NCBI GenBank assembly: GCA_964389705.1
Contig: CAYMEO010000002.1
Span: 10,932-74,931 of the forward strand
DNA length: 64,000 nt
Direction: 5' to 3'
Source of the DNA: PSLL01 sp964389705
Lineage (GTDB): Bacteria; Desulfobacterota_D; UBA1144; Nemesobacterales; CSP1-2
Part shown: positions 26,512 to 34,983 of the stretch, in pieces
Numbering within the stretch: position 1 is the stretch's first letter
Layout of the letters: the number at the start of each line of letters is the position of its first letter
Notes under the pieces: generated by a model
Database searches by the model: none
Told to the model about the DNA's origin: nothing
Seen by the model: the letters and a program-made list of their open reading frames with translations, nothing else
Made by a program: the position numbers and the translations under genes

Positions 26512-27561
26512 TCATTTATATATAAATACCAAAACAGCACTTGTGGCAATCAGGTTCAGAACCGCAAGTGGGAAAAGAACCTTCCAGCCGAGACGCATTA
26601 GCTGATCATATCGAAACCTGGGAAGGGTCCACCTGACCCAGATAAAGAAAAATAGCAGGAATAGAACCTTTCCAATAAAGACAATCGGAGGCAGAAACCA
26701 GTATCTATTTATATCAATCCCGAACCAGCCGCCAAATGGCAGGGGATACCATCCACCGAGGAAAAGGCTCACAGCAAGGGCTGAGGCGGTTATCATGTTT
26801 GTATACTCAGCCATAAAGAACATAGCGAATTTCATACTGCTGTATTCCGTGTGATACCCGGCTACAAGCTCAGGCTCGGCTTCGGGAAGATCAAAAGGAA
26901 GACGGTTTGTTTCCGCAAATGAAGAGATTAGAAATATCAAAAATCCCAAAGCTTGGGGAATTGCAAACCAGACCTTTGACTGGGCATCAACTATGTCGTT
27001 GAGTCTTAGGGAACCTGCTATTGCTATTACTCCTATAATCGAGAGACCAAGGGAAAGTTCATAGCTTATCATCTGAGCCGCGGATCGAAGCCCTCCAAGA
27101 AGTGAGTATTTGCTGTTTGATGACCATCCTCCAAGGACTATTCCGTAGACTCCGAGTGATGTTATAGCAAGGACATAAAGAATCCCGGCGTTTATGTCGG
27201 CTATCTGAAACTTTATATGAATAGGTTCTTTAAGAAATCCAAAGAGCGTTGTGTCGAAGCCGTAGCCTATTGGGATTACGGCAAGGGCGATTATTGCCGT
27301 AACTAGAGAAAAGGCTGGGGCCAGGATATAGAATGGTTTATCTGCGCCATCGGGGATAATGTCTTCTTTAAATATGAATTTTGCGCCATCTGCAAGGGGC
27401 TGAAGAAGGCCAAAGGGGCCTACGCGATTTGGGCCTAGTCTATCTTGGATGAATGCACTTATCCGTCTCTCTGCATAGGTAAGATAGGCAACGAGTGTAA
27501 GAACAACAAATAGAACGAGAGATACTTTTGCAACGGAGATTCCGATTTCGATCCAGAGCAT
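26512..27561 (-). CDS. nuoH: NADH-quinone oxidoreductase subunit H
   Basis: Membrane subunit of complex I that forms the quinone site next to NuoB/D. Its 349 residues contain eight or so helices and the classic loops ERRISAFIQDRLGPNRVGP and FDLPEAEPELVAGYHTEYS. Only nuoG is with it here; nuoI and the following subunits do not follow. Gene order G-H is normal, but a 148-base gap with an inverted repeat separates them. The rest of complex I must be elsewhere. Confidence 0.96.
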   Translation of the reverse strand: MLWIEIGISVAKVSLVLFVVLTLVAYLTYAERRISAFIQDRLGPNRVGPFGLLQPLADGAKFIFKEDIIPDGADKPFYILAPAFSLVTAIIALAVIPIGYGFDTTLFGFLKEPIHIKFQIADINAGILYVLAITSLGVYGIVLGGWSSNSKYSLLGGLRSAAQMISYELSLGLSIIGVIAIAGSLRLNDIVDAQSKVWFAIPQALGFLIFLISSFAETNRLPFDLPEAEPELVAGYHTEYSSMKFAMFFMAEYTNMITASALAVSLFLGGWYPLPFGGWFGIDINRYWFLPPIVFIGKVLFLLFFFIWVRWTLPRFRYDQLMRLGWKVLFPLAVLNLIATSAVLVFIYK

Positions 27562-27600
27562 TCCTTTTTCTTTTCTCTTTACTTATGTTTTTAATACGAA

Positions 27601-27698
27601 TTAGCCCGAATGAAATAATCGAAATACAGAGAGGAAATACTGTCGAATTCTGTATTACTGTTATTCTAGTATCTTGTATTCGCGTTCATTCGGGCTAA
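27601..27698. repeat. 98-bp nested inverted-repeat element between nuoG and nuoH
   Basis: Terminal arms of 14 bp are perfect complements: TTAGCCCGAATGAA at 27601 and TTCATTCGGGCTAA at 27685. Inside are further imperfect arms (AATACAG 27623, CTGTATT 27650). The arms end in TTA...TAA, so a TA target duplication of a mariner-type MITE is possible but cannot be told from the palindrome. No open frame. It could also be a long intercistronic RNA hairpin. Confidence 0.65.
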
Positions 27699-27708
27699 GT
27701 TAAGATTT

Positions 27709-29304
27709 TTATCCTATCTTTTTTATGCCGAGTATTCCAATTTTATCGTAGTCCATGTTTTTATAAGTAGAGATATTTTGACCAATCTCAATCATGACCT
27801 GAGACGGATTTATATACTTGAAATTCTCTTGTTTAATCCTCTTTCCAAGAAGGGTAAGAATCTCCCAATCGGGTTTTGCATTTCCAGGCGGAGAGATCGC
27901 CTTTTTGATTCTCTGTACCCTCCCCTCATCATTTGTAAACGTTCCGTCCTTCTCATAGGGACTTGCACCTGGAAGAATCACATGGGCTAGTTTGGCAGTT
28001 TCCGTGAGTCTAAAATCCTCGACAGCAAGGAATGAGAGTTTAGACAGAGCCTCAGTGAGTCTTGCTTTTTCCCCTTCGGAGACGACACTAAATAGATCTT
28101 CGCCCACAACATAGAGGGCTTTTATTTCTTCTCTAAAAAGGAAGCTTATCAGTTCTCCTAATCCATCTGAATCGGAAGCCAAACCCATGTCCCTTGCACC
28201 GATACTATTTGGAAATGGGTCTGTGCTTATTAACCCGAATTTCTTCTCTCCTTTCATTTTGCCGATGCGTGCATTTAGATTATTAACGCCCAAAAGGCCG
28301 GCGAGTTTTTTAAGGAGATAGCACTCCTCATTTGTAAGCATCGGGGAGCCCACAAATGCAAGAGAGTTGGGTGATTCATCTCTTGCCCGGCTAATCTCGG
28401 ATATAACAAGGTCTAATGCCTCTTCCCAGGTAGCAACTCGGAAGCTCTCTCCATGTCTTCGAAGCGGTTCTCTTAGACGGTCTTTAGTTTGAATATCTCT
28501 AAATCCATATCTGCCTATATCACATATCCAGTAGTCGTTTACATCGAGATTTATTCTTGGGCGAATCCTTGAAATATGACCTTTTCTTGGGTCAACCCCG
28601 ACTGTGATATTACAGCCGTTACTGCAAAGAGGGCACACAGTATCGGTGAATTTCCAATACCAAACCCGCTCTTCATGGAGCGTGTCTTTACTAAGGAGTG
28701 CTCCTACAGGACAGAGGTCAATCACATTTCCCGCAAGCTCGTTATCCAGTTTCTTCTCAGGAAAAATCACAATTCTTTTCCTAAACCCGCGCCCATCAAA
28801 TCCCAGTTCCCCAGTTTTAGTGACTTCGTTTGTAAACCGCACGCACCTCGTGCACATAATGCATCGGTTTGGATCATACATTATTCTGTCGCTTAGATAA
28901 TATTTCCTTCTTACCTTTTTCTCCTCAGGGCCATCGAATCTGCTGCGCCCGGGACCATGCTTAAAGGTTGTAAGCTGAAGCGGGCACTCGCCGCCTTTAT
29001 CGCATATAGGGCAGTCGAGCGGATGGTTTATTAGTGTGAATTCAACCACTGCTTCTCTTGCCTTGATTGCTCTACTGGTATTGGTTTTTACAATAAGTCC
29101 GTCTCTTACAGGTGTATTGCATGCGGGCATTACCTTTGGAACACCTTCAATCTCTACGAGGCACTGCCTGCACTGGGCTACAATACTTAAGCCGGGATGG
29201 TAGCAGAAGTGAGGGATTTCAATTCCGATCCGCGCCGCTGCCTGTATGATATTTATTCCGTCTTCGGCCTCTATCTCAATTCCATCTATTGTAAGCTTGG
29301 GCAT
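27709..29304 (-). CDS. nuoG: NADH-quinone oxidoreductase subunit G (short form)
   Basis: Fe-S subunit of complex I. In order: plant-type 2Fe-2S domain (HFCYHPGLSIVAQCRQC), the His-Cys cluster (HPLDCPICDKGGECP), a CxxCxxC cluster in NRCIMCTRC, DLCPVGAL, then a molybdopterin-type 4Fe-4S domain (CPLCSNGC) and part of the Mo-bis-MGD fold. At 531 residues it is much shorter than the 780-900 of many NuoG, with a reduced second half. It ends cleanly and shows no frameshift, so it is a short form. Next on the strand is nuoH. Confidence 0.93.
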   Translation of the reverse strand: MPKLTIDGIEIEAEDGINIIQAAARIGIEIPHFCYHPGLSIVAQCRQCLVEIEGVPKVMPACNTPVRDGLIVKTNTSRAIKAREAVVEFTLINHPLDCPICDKGGECPLQLTTFKHGPGRSRFDGPEEKKVRRKYYLSDRIMYDPNRCIMCTRCVRFTNEVTKTGELGFDGRGFRKRIVIFPEKKLDNELAGNVIDLCPVGALLSKDTLHEERVWYWKFTDTVCPLCSNGCNITVGVDPRKGHISRIRPRINLDVNDYWICDIGRYGFRDIQTKDRLREPLRRHGESFRVATWEEALDLVISEISRARDESPNSLAFVGSPMLTNEECYLLKKLAGLLGVNNLNARIGKMKGEKKFGLISTDPFPNSIGARDMGLASDSDGLGELISFLFREEIKALYVVGEDLFSVVSEGEKARLTEALSKLSFLAVEDFRLTETAKLAHVILPGASPYEKDGTFTNDEGRVQRIKKAISPPGNAKPDWEILTLLGKRIKQENFKYINPSQVMIEIGQNISTYKNMDYDKIGILGIKKIG

Positions 29305-29379
29305 AGAAAATCTCTTTAAAGATTCTATCTGACCATAATTGAGTATGCAACCTTGAAAGGGATAAAAATAGAAAAGTCC

Positions 29380-29673
29380 TTAGGAAAGCGTTTTTTCTTT
29401 TACCTCTGCTGCATCAAGATTTGAAGTTTTGTTCTCCTCTTTTTTCGTCTCGTCTTTCCTTTCTTCTGTCCTCGTTTCCGGAGGTTTTACCCTTACTTCT
29501 TCATTATATTCAATCTCCATATCTATTGTGCGTCTGAGCTCATCTGTAGCCCTCTGAAACTCTCTCATCGCCCGCCCAAGTGTTCTTGCAACCTTAGGAA
29601 TCTCCTTTGGACCGAGGACAATTAGGGCAATTAAGAGAATCAAAAGCAACTCGCTTGTTCCAATACCAAACAT
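29380..29673 (-). CDS. tatB: Tat translocase TatB (or TatA-like) protein
   Basis: A 97-residue twin-arginine translocase subunit. One N-terminal helix (SELLLILLIALIVLGP) is followed by the GPKEIPKVARTLGRAM hinge and amphipathic helix, then a highly charged tail rich in E, K and T. The MFGIGTSELL start and the GPKEIP motif fit TatB better than TatA, but the two are not fully separable by eye. TatC is not in the neighbourhood. Confidence 0.85.
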   Translation of the reverse strand: MFGIGTSELLLILLIALIVLGPKEIPKVARTLGRAMREFQRATDELRRTIDMEIEYNEEVRVKPPETRTEERKDETKKEENKTSNLDAAEVKEKTLS

Positions 29674-29771
29674 TCTAATCTCCCCATTTCTCTCCGGCGT
29701 TCAATTTATAAGATATTTGCCTTCTCTTTAGCGATAGGGTATCACATCGGACTCAATTGTTCAAACGGTTT

Positions 29772-30602
29772 CTATGTTGCCAAAACCTTTGCAATTTTGG
29801 GGAAGATATATTCTGCTACATCCCTTCGCGAGCCGCCACCTGTGATTATTAAGTATCTTCCTTGACAGACCTCTTCGGCGCACTTCTTTATTTCCTTCAC
29901 GAGGTCTATAAAAAATTCTTCTGTCAATCCGATGTCTCCATAATCTCCTTGACATGTGTCATGTCCTAGGAAATGGAAAATCATTGCTGGATTAAACTCT
30001 TTGGCTCTGGGGATGAATTCTTTCCTTACAAGATCAAGGTAGTTCTCGTTGCTTGACCTCCAACCGACATTCACACAGATGTTTGTTTCACTAACATAGG
30101 ATGTGTCACAGAAGCAGATATGAAGAAGGTTCGGATCGTTTTTAAACATCTCTCTGTCTCCATCCCCGTGATGGCGGTCCGTATCAATGAGGACAAATTT
30201 TTTAGCATCTGAACTCTCTCTTATGAGATAAACCGCTGGTACAACGCAGTTGAGATACGTTCCACCCCATGCGTATTTGGGGCCGGCGTGGTGACCTGAT
30301 GCGCTATTAAATAACAGCCCATTTTTTAACTCTCCGCCCATTATCTTTTTGCTTGCCTCGATGCAGGCACCAACTGAGTAAAATGCGTTTTTCCCATATG
30401 GTTTATCTTTTAGGTTTTCTATCATTTCTCTGGTATGAAATCTTAGAATTAAATCCTCTGATACAGCCTTATGCTCAAAGAGCCTTACATTGGGGAGTTT
30501 GAGCACATCTTCTAGGACTTCAGGAAAATTGATAAACTTAGGCCCTATCACTGGTCCTGGACTTGTCTTAAATATATGGCTGTAGAATATCCCTGTTGTC
30601 AT
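29772..30602 (-). CDS. histone-deacetylase-fold amidohydrolase
   Basis: A 276-residue member of the arginase/HDAC fold. Metal and active-site residues are seen: the His pair GHH (104-105), DTDRHHGDGD (142-147) supplying an Asp and a His, and GHDTCQGD with Asp215. The usual catalytic Tyr in GGY is missing: the segment reads GGGSRRD (255-261). It may deacetylate polyamines or acetoin-like compounds, or have another role. It lies 30 bases after the M3-like gene upstream and is probably co-transcribed. Confidence 0.82.
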   Translation of the reverse strand: MTTGIFYSHIFKTSPGPVIGPKFINFPEVLEDVLKLPNVRLFEHKAVSEDLILRFHTREMIENLKDKPYGKNAFYSVGACIEASKKIMGGELKNGLLFNSASGHHAGPKYAWGGTYLNCVVPAVYLIRESSDAKKFVLIDTDRHHGDGDREMFKNDPNLLHICFCDTSYVSETNICVNVGWRSSNENYLDLVRKEFIPRAKEFNPAMIFHFLGHDTCQGDYGDIGLTEEFFIDLVKEIKKCAEEVCQGRYLIITGGGSRRDVAEYIFPKIAKVLAT

Positions 30603-30632
30603 TTTCTACTTCTACGAATCTTATGATCGAAT

Positions 30633-32111
30633 TTATCCCAAAATTTCTCCAAAAAATTTCAAGAGCGGAGCTAAATCAATCTTCTCAAACCCCGCTATTT
30701 TAGAAATATCTTGAGAAAAGGTTCTTCCCCCTTCTTTCCACATATTGCGGATGAAATCTCCGGCTTCTTTTTTCCTCCACCACTCTTCATCAAAATTTTC
30801 CCTTAAGTACCATTTCAGTTCTGATTCAATAATATAGCCTCTTAAATAACTCGCACTGTGGAAAAACAGATCAAAGTCATCTAAGTAATCGTCTTCGCTA
30901 TGATTGGAGAGGGTTGCCTCTTTAAGTGTTTGTCTATAAAAATCGGGTTTGTCTCTAAAGTCTTCATCTTTATGAAGAGACAACTCATAAATAAGCTTCC
31001 CTACGTAGTATCTAATGATCATGAGTTGTTTGAGATACAGAAATCTTAGAAAGTCTCTTCCTGTATCTAACTTTAAATATCTCCGCAACCACTTTGGCTG
31101 AAGAAGGAGGTTTCTAAATACAAATCCGAAGACCTCCTCCAGTGCCGATTCAGTAAGCCTTTTAAACTCAAATTCGTCTTCGGGATTCCTGTATCTGTAT
31201 AGAAGTGCAATCCCAAGCATGTGAAAGAAGGATTCGTAATCTTCGACACCCCCTACAGGATAAACTGAGAGCACTATATTCTGTGGCACTTCAATCGGAA
31301 TACAGAAGGGACGTGAAACCTTTCCTTTCCTGCCTGATAAATCCGCCTTTATACCTTCGTCAATGTCTAAGCCCATTTCATTGAGGCATTTTCTTGCCAG
31401 AGCCTTTAAATCTATTTTTGGAAACTCTGACTTGAGTTCAAACGAATTAAAAAGATAAGAAAGGTCATGCCATTTAGCGTCTTTTAATCTTAATTCCATC
31501 CGCTTTAGTAAGAACCATTTAAGCAGGTCTCTGTAGGCATACTCCGTATCCTTGAGAAATATTCTTGCTTTTTCTTCAATCTCGCTGAGATTTAGTCCTC
31601 CCATTTCATCACAGAGGCTTATGTATGAAAATCCGATCTCCGACGCAGCACCGTGTGCGGTTTCAAGAATTTTAAGAAAAAGAGGATCGAGCCTTAGGGC
31701 TATTTCCCTTCTTTTCCTATCTATATCTTCTCTTTTTGTTCTTATCGCCTCTCTTTTTATCTCTGCTGCTGCTGATCTGTAGGGGATTGTTTTATAATCA
31801 ACTCTGATCTCATCCGTGGCTTCGATCCTGAGAATTTCATCTTTGAGCTTTGCCGTTTTGTTCTCTACTATGGAACGGGCTAAGAGGCTGAGAATCAGTT
31901 TCAGCCCTTTTTCTTCTTCCACATCCTTTGGGGATGTATCCTTCAGGGAAAAAAATACATCTGTGCTGCCAAAAATGAGATGGGCCTCATATATAGATTT
32001 GAGGTTAGTTTCCTCTTTTAGTCCGGCTAAATTTCGATAGAGTTCCTGGTTTAGAGCCTTGATGAACCCATCGCCATATTTGCGAACCTCTAAAATTGTA
32101 TCGCTAGCCAT
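30633..32111 (-). CDS. catalytically degenerate M3/M32-like peptidase homologue
   Basis: A 492-residue, almost entirely helical, charged protein. Its overall plan (an N-terminal helical lobe, LDPLFLKILETAHGAASEIG, a substrate-lid helix region, then a zinc-peptidase-like segment with ESALEEVFGFVFRNLL) resembles M3-type oligopeptidases. At the expected HExxH site it reads HMLGI (297-301), so the catalytic Glu and the second zinc His are both lost. It is therefore probably a pseudoenzyme. The identification rests on pattern resemblance, and a search is needed. Confidence 0.6.
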   Translation of the reverse strand: MASDTILEVRKYGDGFIKALNQELYRNLAGLKEETNLKSIYEAHLIFGSTDVFFSLKDTSPKDVEEEKGLKLILSLLARSIVENKTAKLKDEILRIEATDEIRVDYKTIPYRSAAAEIKREAIRTKREDIDRKRREIALRLDPLFLKILETAHGAASEIGFSYISLCDEMGGLNLSEIEEKARIFLKDTEYAYRDLLKWFLLKRMELRLKDAKWHDLSYLFNSFELKSEFPKIDLKALARKCLNEMGLDIDEGIKADLSGRKGKVSRPFCIPIEVPQNIVLSVYPVGGVEDYESFFHMLGIALLYRYRNPEDEFEFKRLTESALEEVFGFVFRNLLLQPKWLRRYLKLDTGRDFLRFLYLKQLMIIRYYVGKLIYELSLHKDEDFRDKPDFYRQTLKEATLSNHSEDDYLDDFDLFFHSASYLRGYIIESELKWYLRENFDEEWWRKKEAGDFIRNMWKEGGRTFSQDISKIAGFEKIDLAPLLKFFGEILG

Positions 32112-32188
32112 ATTCGACTTAGATATATTTTATATTAGATTTATCGGCATTTCTCCATCTATCCACCCGGTGTGTATCAATTATTGTT

Positions 32189-33436
32189 CTATTGGGACGC
32201 GCTGGCAACGGTTCTAACTATTCTCTCTGGAGGCTTAATAAAGAAGGACGAAATCGCAGCCGCATAACAGAAAAATATACTGAGAAGAAAGGCGTAGAAG
32301 TACGTGCCTGATATGTCGTGTATGTATCCAGCGAGAAGCGGTCCTCCTATTGCCGCGACACAGTATGAGGTACCAAAAAAACCGTATATCGTTCCTACTG
32401 CGCTGAGGCCGAAAAACCTTCCAAGAAGTGTAGGAAAAATCGGAACCCATCCGCTGTAGAAAAATCCAAACAGGATTCCAAAAAGGTAAAAAGCCCAGGT
32501 TTGCCTAAAAATAAGTATGAGAAACAGGGAACTCCCCTGAAGAAAAAAACAGAGAAAGAGCACCCTCTTACTCTCTAAGACCTCTGTGATCAATCCCGAT
32601 ATGGTAACTCTTCCCACTATACTTCCTGCCCCAATAGATGCCGGAGCGCCTGAGGCCACGAGCGCGGGGATCCCTGAGTCTATTGCGAAATTAAAAAGAT
32701 GAATTACAACTACCAGAAAGGTAACAAATCCGAAAAAATACATCGAGTACATCAACCAGAATGCCGGCGTGGCTATAGCCTCAAGGGCTTTCCAATCATT
32801 ATTGCTGTTCTGTGCGATTTGGGCTTTTGATAATTCTTCCTCTCCATAGGGCCTGAGATTCTTCTCCTCCGGATATCCCCTGAGTACTAAGACCGCAACC
32901 ATCGAGGCTGTGAGAAGCCCCCCTAATGCAAAGAACGCATTTCTCAGTCCCAAGGATGAGATGAGCCATGCGGTAAGGGGATTTGTAATCAGACCACTCA
33001 GCGGTACCCCAGTTGTAATGATTCCGATTGCAAGAGCCCTTTTTTTTATGAACCACCTGCTCACTACGGCTACACATGTGATGTAGAGAACCCCATCTCC
33101 AAGTCCGATTAGGAATCCATAGGATACGTATAATTGCCATCCCTTAGTTGCGATACCCGAGAGAAACATTCCTAAAGCCGTAATAATTCCTCCTGAAGCG
33201 ATTACCACTCTTGGGTCGTATCTGTCTACAAGGCGTCCTGCAAGTGTTAAAGAGAAGGCAAGGACGATTGATCTCATTGAGAATATTGAAGAGCCTATAG
33301 CGCGGGAAAATCCAAACTCCCTATTCAAATATGGGAGGAATACACCAAATGAATAGAGAAGAAGACCATCCATGATGATTAAGATGAGAGATGCGGCTAC
33401 GATATACCACCCATAGAAAATCCTATTTCTGGCCAT
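32189..33436 (-). CDS. MFS transporter, oxalate/formate antiporter (OFA)-like
   Basis: A 415-residue 12-helix carrier. The start FYGWYIVAASLILIIMDGLLLYSFGVF is typical of the OFA/monocarboxylate group. MFS signatures are seen in the loop after helix 2 (AGRLVDRYDPR) and in the second half. It probably moves small carboxylates. It precedes hisS with a 151-base gap. Substrate unknown. Confidence 0.85.
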   Translation of the reverse strand: MARNRIFYGWYIVAASLILIIMDGLLLYSFGVFLPYLNREFGFSRAIGSSIFSMRSIVLAFSLTLAGRLVDRYDPRVVIASGGIITALGMFLSGIATKGWQLYVSYGFLIGLGDGVLYITCVAVVSRWFIKKRALAIGIITTGVPLSGLITNPLTAWLISSLGLRNAFFALGGLLTASMVAVLVLRGYPEEKNLRPYGEEELSKAQIAQNSNNDWKALEAIATPAFWLMYSMYFFGFVTFLVVVIHLFNFAIDSGIPALVASGAPASIGAGSIVGRVTISGLITEVLESKRVLFLCFFLQGSSLFLILIFRQTWAFYLFGILFGFFYSGWVPIFPTLLGRFFGLSAVGTIYGFFGTSYCVAAIGGPLLAGYIHDISGTYFYAFLLSIFFCYAAAISSFFIKPPERIVRTVASASQ

Positions 33437-33503
33437 TTGTTCTCCTTAATTTATAGTCAACTGCATTAGCTTCTATAGTTGTCTTTGGGATTTTTAGAGA
33501 CTC

Positions 33504-33522
33504 GTTGCAATGTGCTCCCTAT
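33504..33522. repeat. degenerate half of the REP-like palindrome
   Basis: TTGCAATGTGCTCCCTA is one base from the right half of the perfect palindrome at 42084. The left arm is lost. It lies 3' of hisS, between that gene and the MFS gene, like the other copies, which also sit just after gene ends. Confidence 0.45.
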
Positions 33523-33587
33523 AATTCAAGATTGGTTCGCGTAATGTTTTTTGAGGTGAACCATATCTAAATCGAGAGTTATCCTAA

Positions 33588-34850
33588 TTAAATTCTGAAC
33601 TTAATTGCCAGCTTTTTTATGTCCTCCAGATTCATCTCCTCCTCAGTGCTCTTTCTCATATCTCTTATCCTCGCCTTGCCGCGGCTCAGTTCCTGATCTC
33701 CAATGATTATTGTGTATTTAACCCCGAGTTTATCTGCGCGTTTAAGCTGGCTTTTAAGGCTCCTATCCTCATAGTCTATATCAATAAAAACACCGTTTTT
33801 CCTGAGTTCGTAGGCAAGGAGAAAGGCAACCCTTTTTGCCTCACTTCCCAGGTGTGCTATAAAGGCGTCGGTTTCTTTTTGAAACCCTTCTGGGAAAATC
33901 TTCTCATGAAGTAATATGATCCTCTCTATTCCTATTGCGAATCCTACAGCAGGTGTTGGAGGGCCACCTAATTCCTCAACAAGCCCGTCGTATCTTCCCC
34001 CCGCTCCTACGGCGTTTTGCGCTCCAAGCTCATTGGTTGTTATCTCAAAAACTGTTCTCGTATAGTAATCGAGACCCCTTACGATTCGAGGGTTAAGTAC
34101 ATAAGGAGTACCAATCTTTTCAAGGGCGCTTTTAACTGACTCGAAATGCCCTTTACAGGCATTGCAAAGGTTGTCGAGCATTGAAGGTGCCTCCTGAGTA
34201 ATCTCTTTACATTTCTCCCTCTTACAGTCGAGGATTCTCAATGGATTTACATCGAGTCTCCTCTGGCAATCCTCACAGAGTTCGTATCTTCTAGGGGTGA
34301 AGAATTCAATAAGTTGCCTTTTGTAAATCGGACGGCAGTTTTCATCACCCAGGGAGCTTATCTCGAGTTTCAAGAGCGGGCTGATTCCAATTGCCTCAAG
34401 AAATCGCCAGAGCATCGCTATTATCTCGGCATCGGCAAGGGGGTCTTTCTCGCCAAAAAGCTCGGCTCCTATTTGGTAAAACCCCCTGTACCGTCCTTTC
34501 TGAGGGCGCTCGTGTCTAAACATCATTCCCATGTAGTAGAGCTTTGATATAGGTGATTTGGCATACATCGAGTGTTCTATGAATGCTCTTACGACCCCTG
34601 CAGTGCCTTCTGGTCGGAGCGTGATCGAAGAACCGTCCCTATCTGTGAATGTGTACATCTCCTTTTCAACAATATCCGTTGTTGTACCAAGACTTCTTGC
34701 AAAGACCTCTGTAAACTCAACTACAGGAGTCCTTATTTCTGAAAAGCCGTAGAGTTCAAGTATTGTTCTTGCTCTTTCCTCGACGTGATGCCACCTCTTA
34801 ATCTGATCGGGAAGTATATCGTTAAACCCTCTTATTAGTCTTGCTTCCAT
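33588..34850 (-). CDS. hisS: histidyl-tRNA synthetase
   Basis: Class II synthetase for tRNA-His, 420 residues. Motif 1 region is near residue 45, motif 2 contains MFRHERPQKGRYRGFYQ, the HisRS signatures IVRGLDYYTRTVFE and GAGGRYDGLVEELGG are present, and an anticodon-binding domain closes the protein. A small Cys-rich insertion (CEDCQRRL, CNACKGH) between residues 190 and 235 is found in many bacterial HisRS. Confidence 0.97.
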   Translation of the reverse strand: MEARLIRGFNDILPDQIKRWHHVEERARTILELYGFSEIRTPVVEFTEVFARSLGTTTDIVEKEMYTFTDRDGSSITLRPEGTAGVVRAFIEHSMYAKSPISKLYYMGMMFRHERPQKGRYRGFYQIGAELFGEKDPLADAEIIAMLWRFLEAIGISPLLKLEISSLGDENCRPIYKRQLIEFFTPRRYELCEDCQRRLDVNPLRILDCKREKCKEITQEAPSMLDNLCNACKGHFESVKSALEKIGTPYVLNPRIVRGLDYYTRTVFEITTNELGAQNAVGAGGRYDGLVEELGGPPTPAVGFAIGIERIILLHEKIFPEGFQKETDAFIAHLGSEAKRVAFLLAYELRKNGVFIDIDYEDRSLKSQLKRADKLGVKYTIIIGDQELSRGKARIRDMRKSTEEEMNLEDIKKLAIKFRI

Positions 34851-34924
34851 GATTGTCTGGATTCTATCACAGAGGGTGGGTTAGCTCAAATTACTCGGTG
34901 TATTGCAATTAATACTATTTGAAT

Positions 34925-34950
34925 TAGGGGTGCGCTGCAGCGCACCCCTA
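34925..34950. repeat. perfect 26-bp palindrome (REP-like)
   Basis: TAGGGGTGCGCTG is followed by its exact complement, CAGCGCACCCCTA, between the end of the Kef-type gene and hisS. It can form a stable hairpin on either strand. It belongs to the same family as the palindromes at 10171, 33504 and 42084. Confidence 0.8.
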
Positions 34951-34983
34951 CGAATTACTCTACAAATGGAAATCTACGGGCTT

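Noticed and set aside
27709..29304. frameshift truncation of nuoG
   Set aside because: The end is a clean stop and the downstream bases do not continue the family in another frame, so a short form is more likely.
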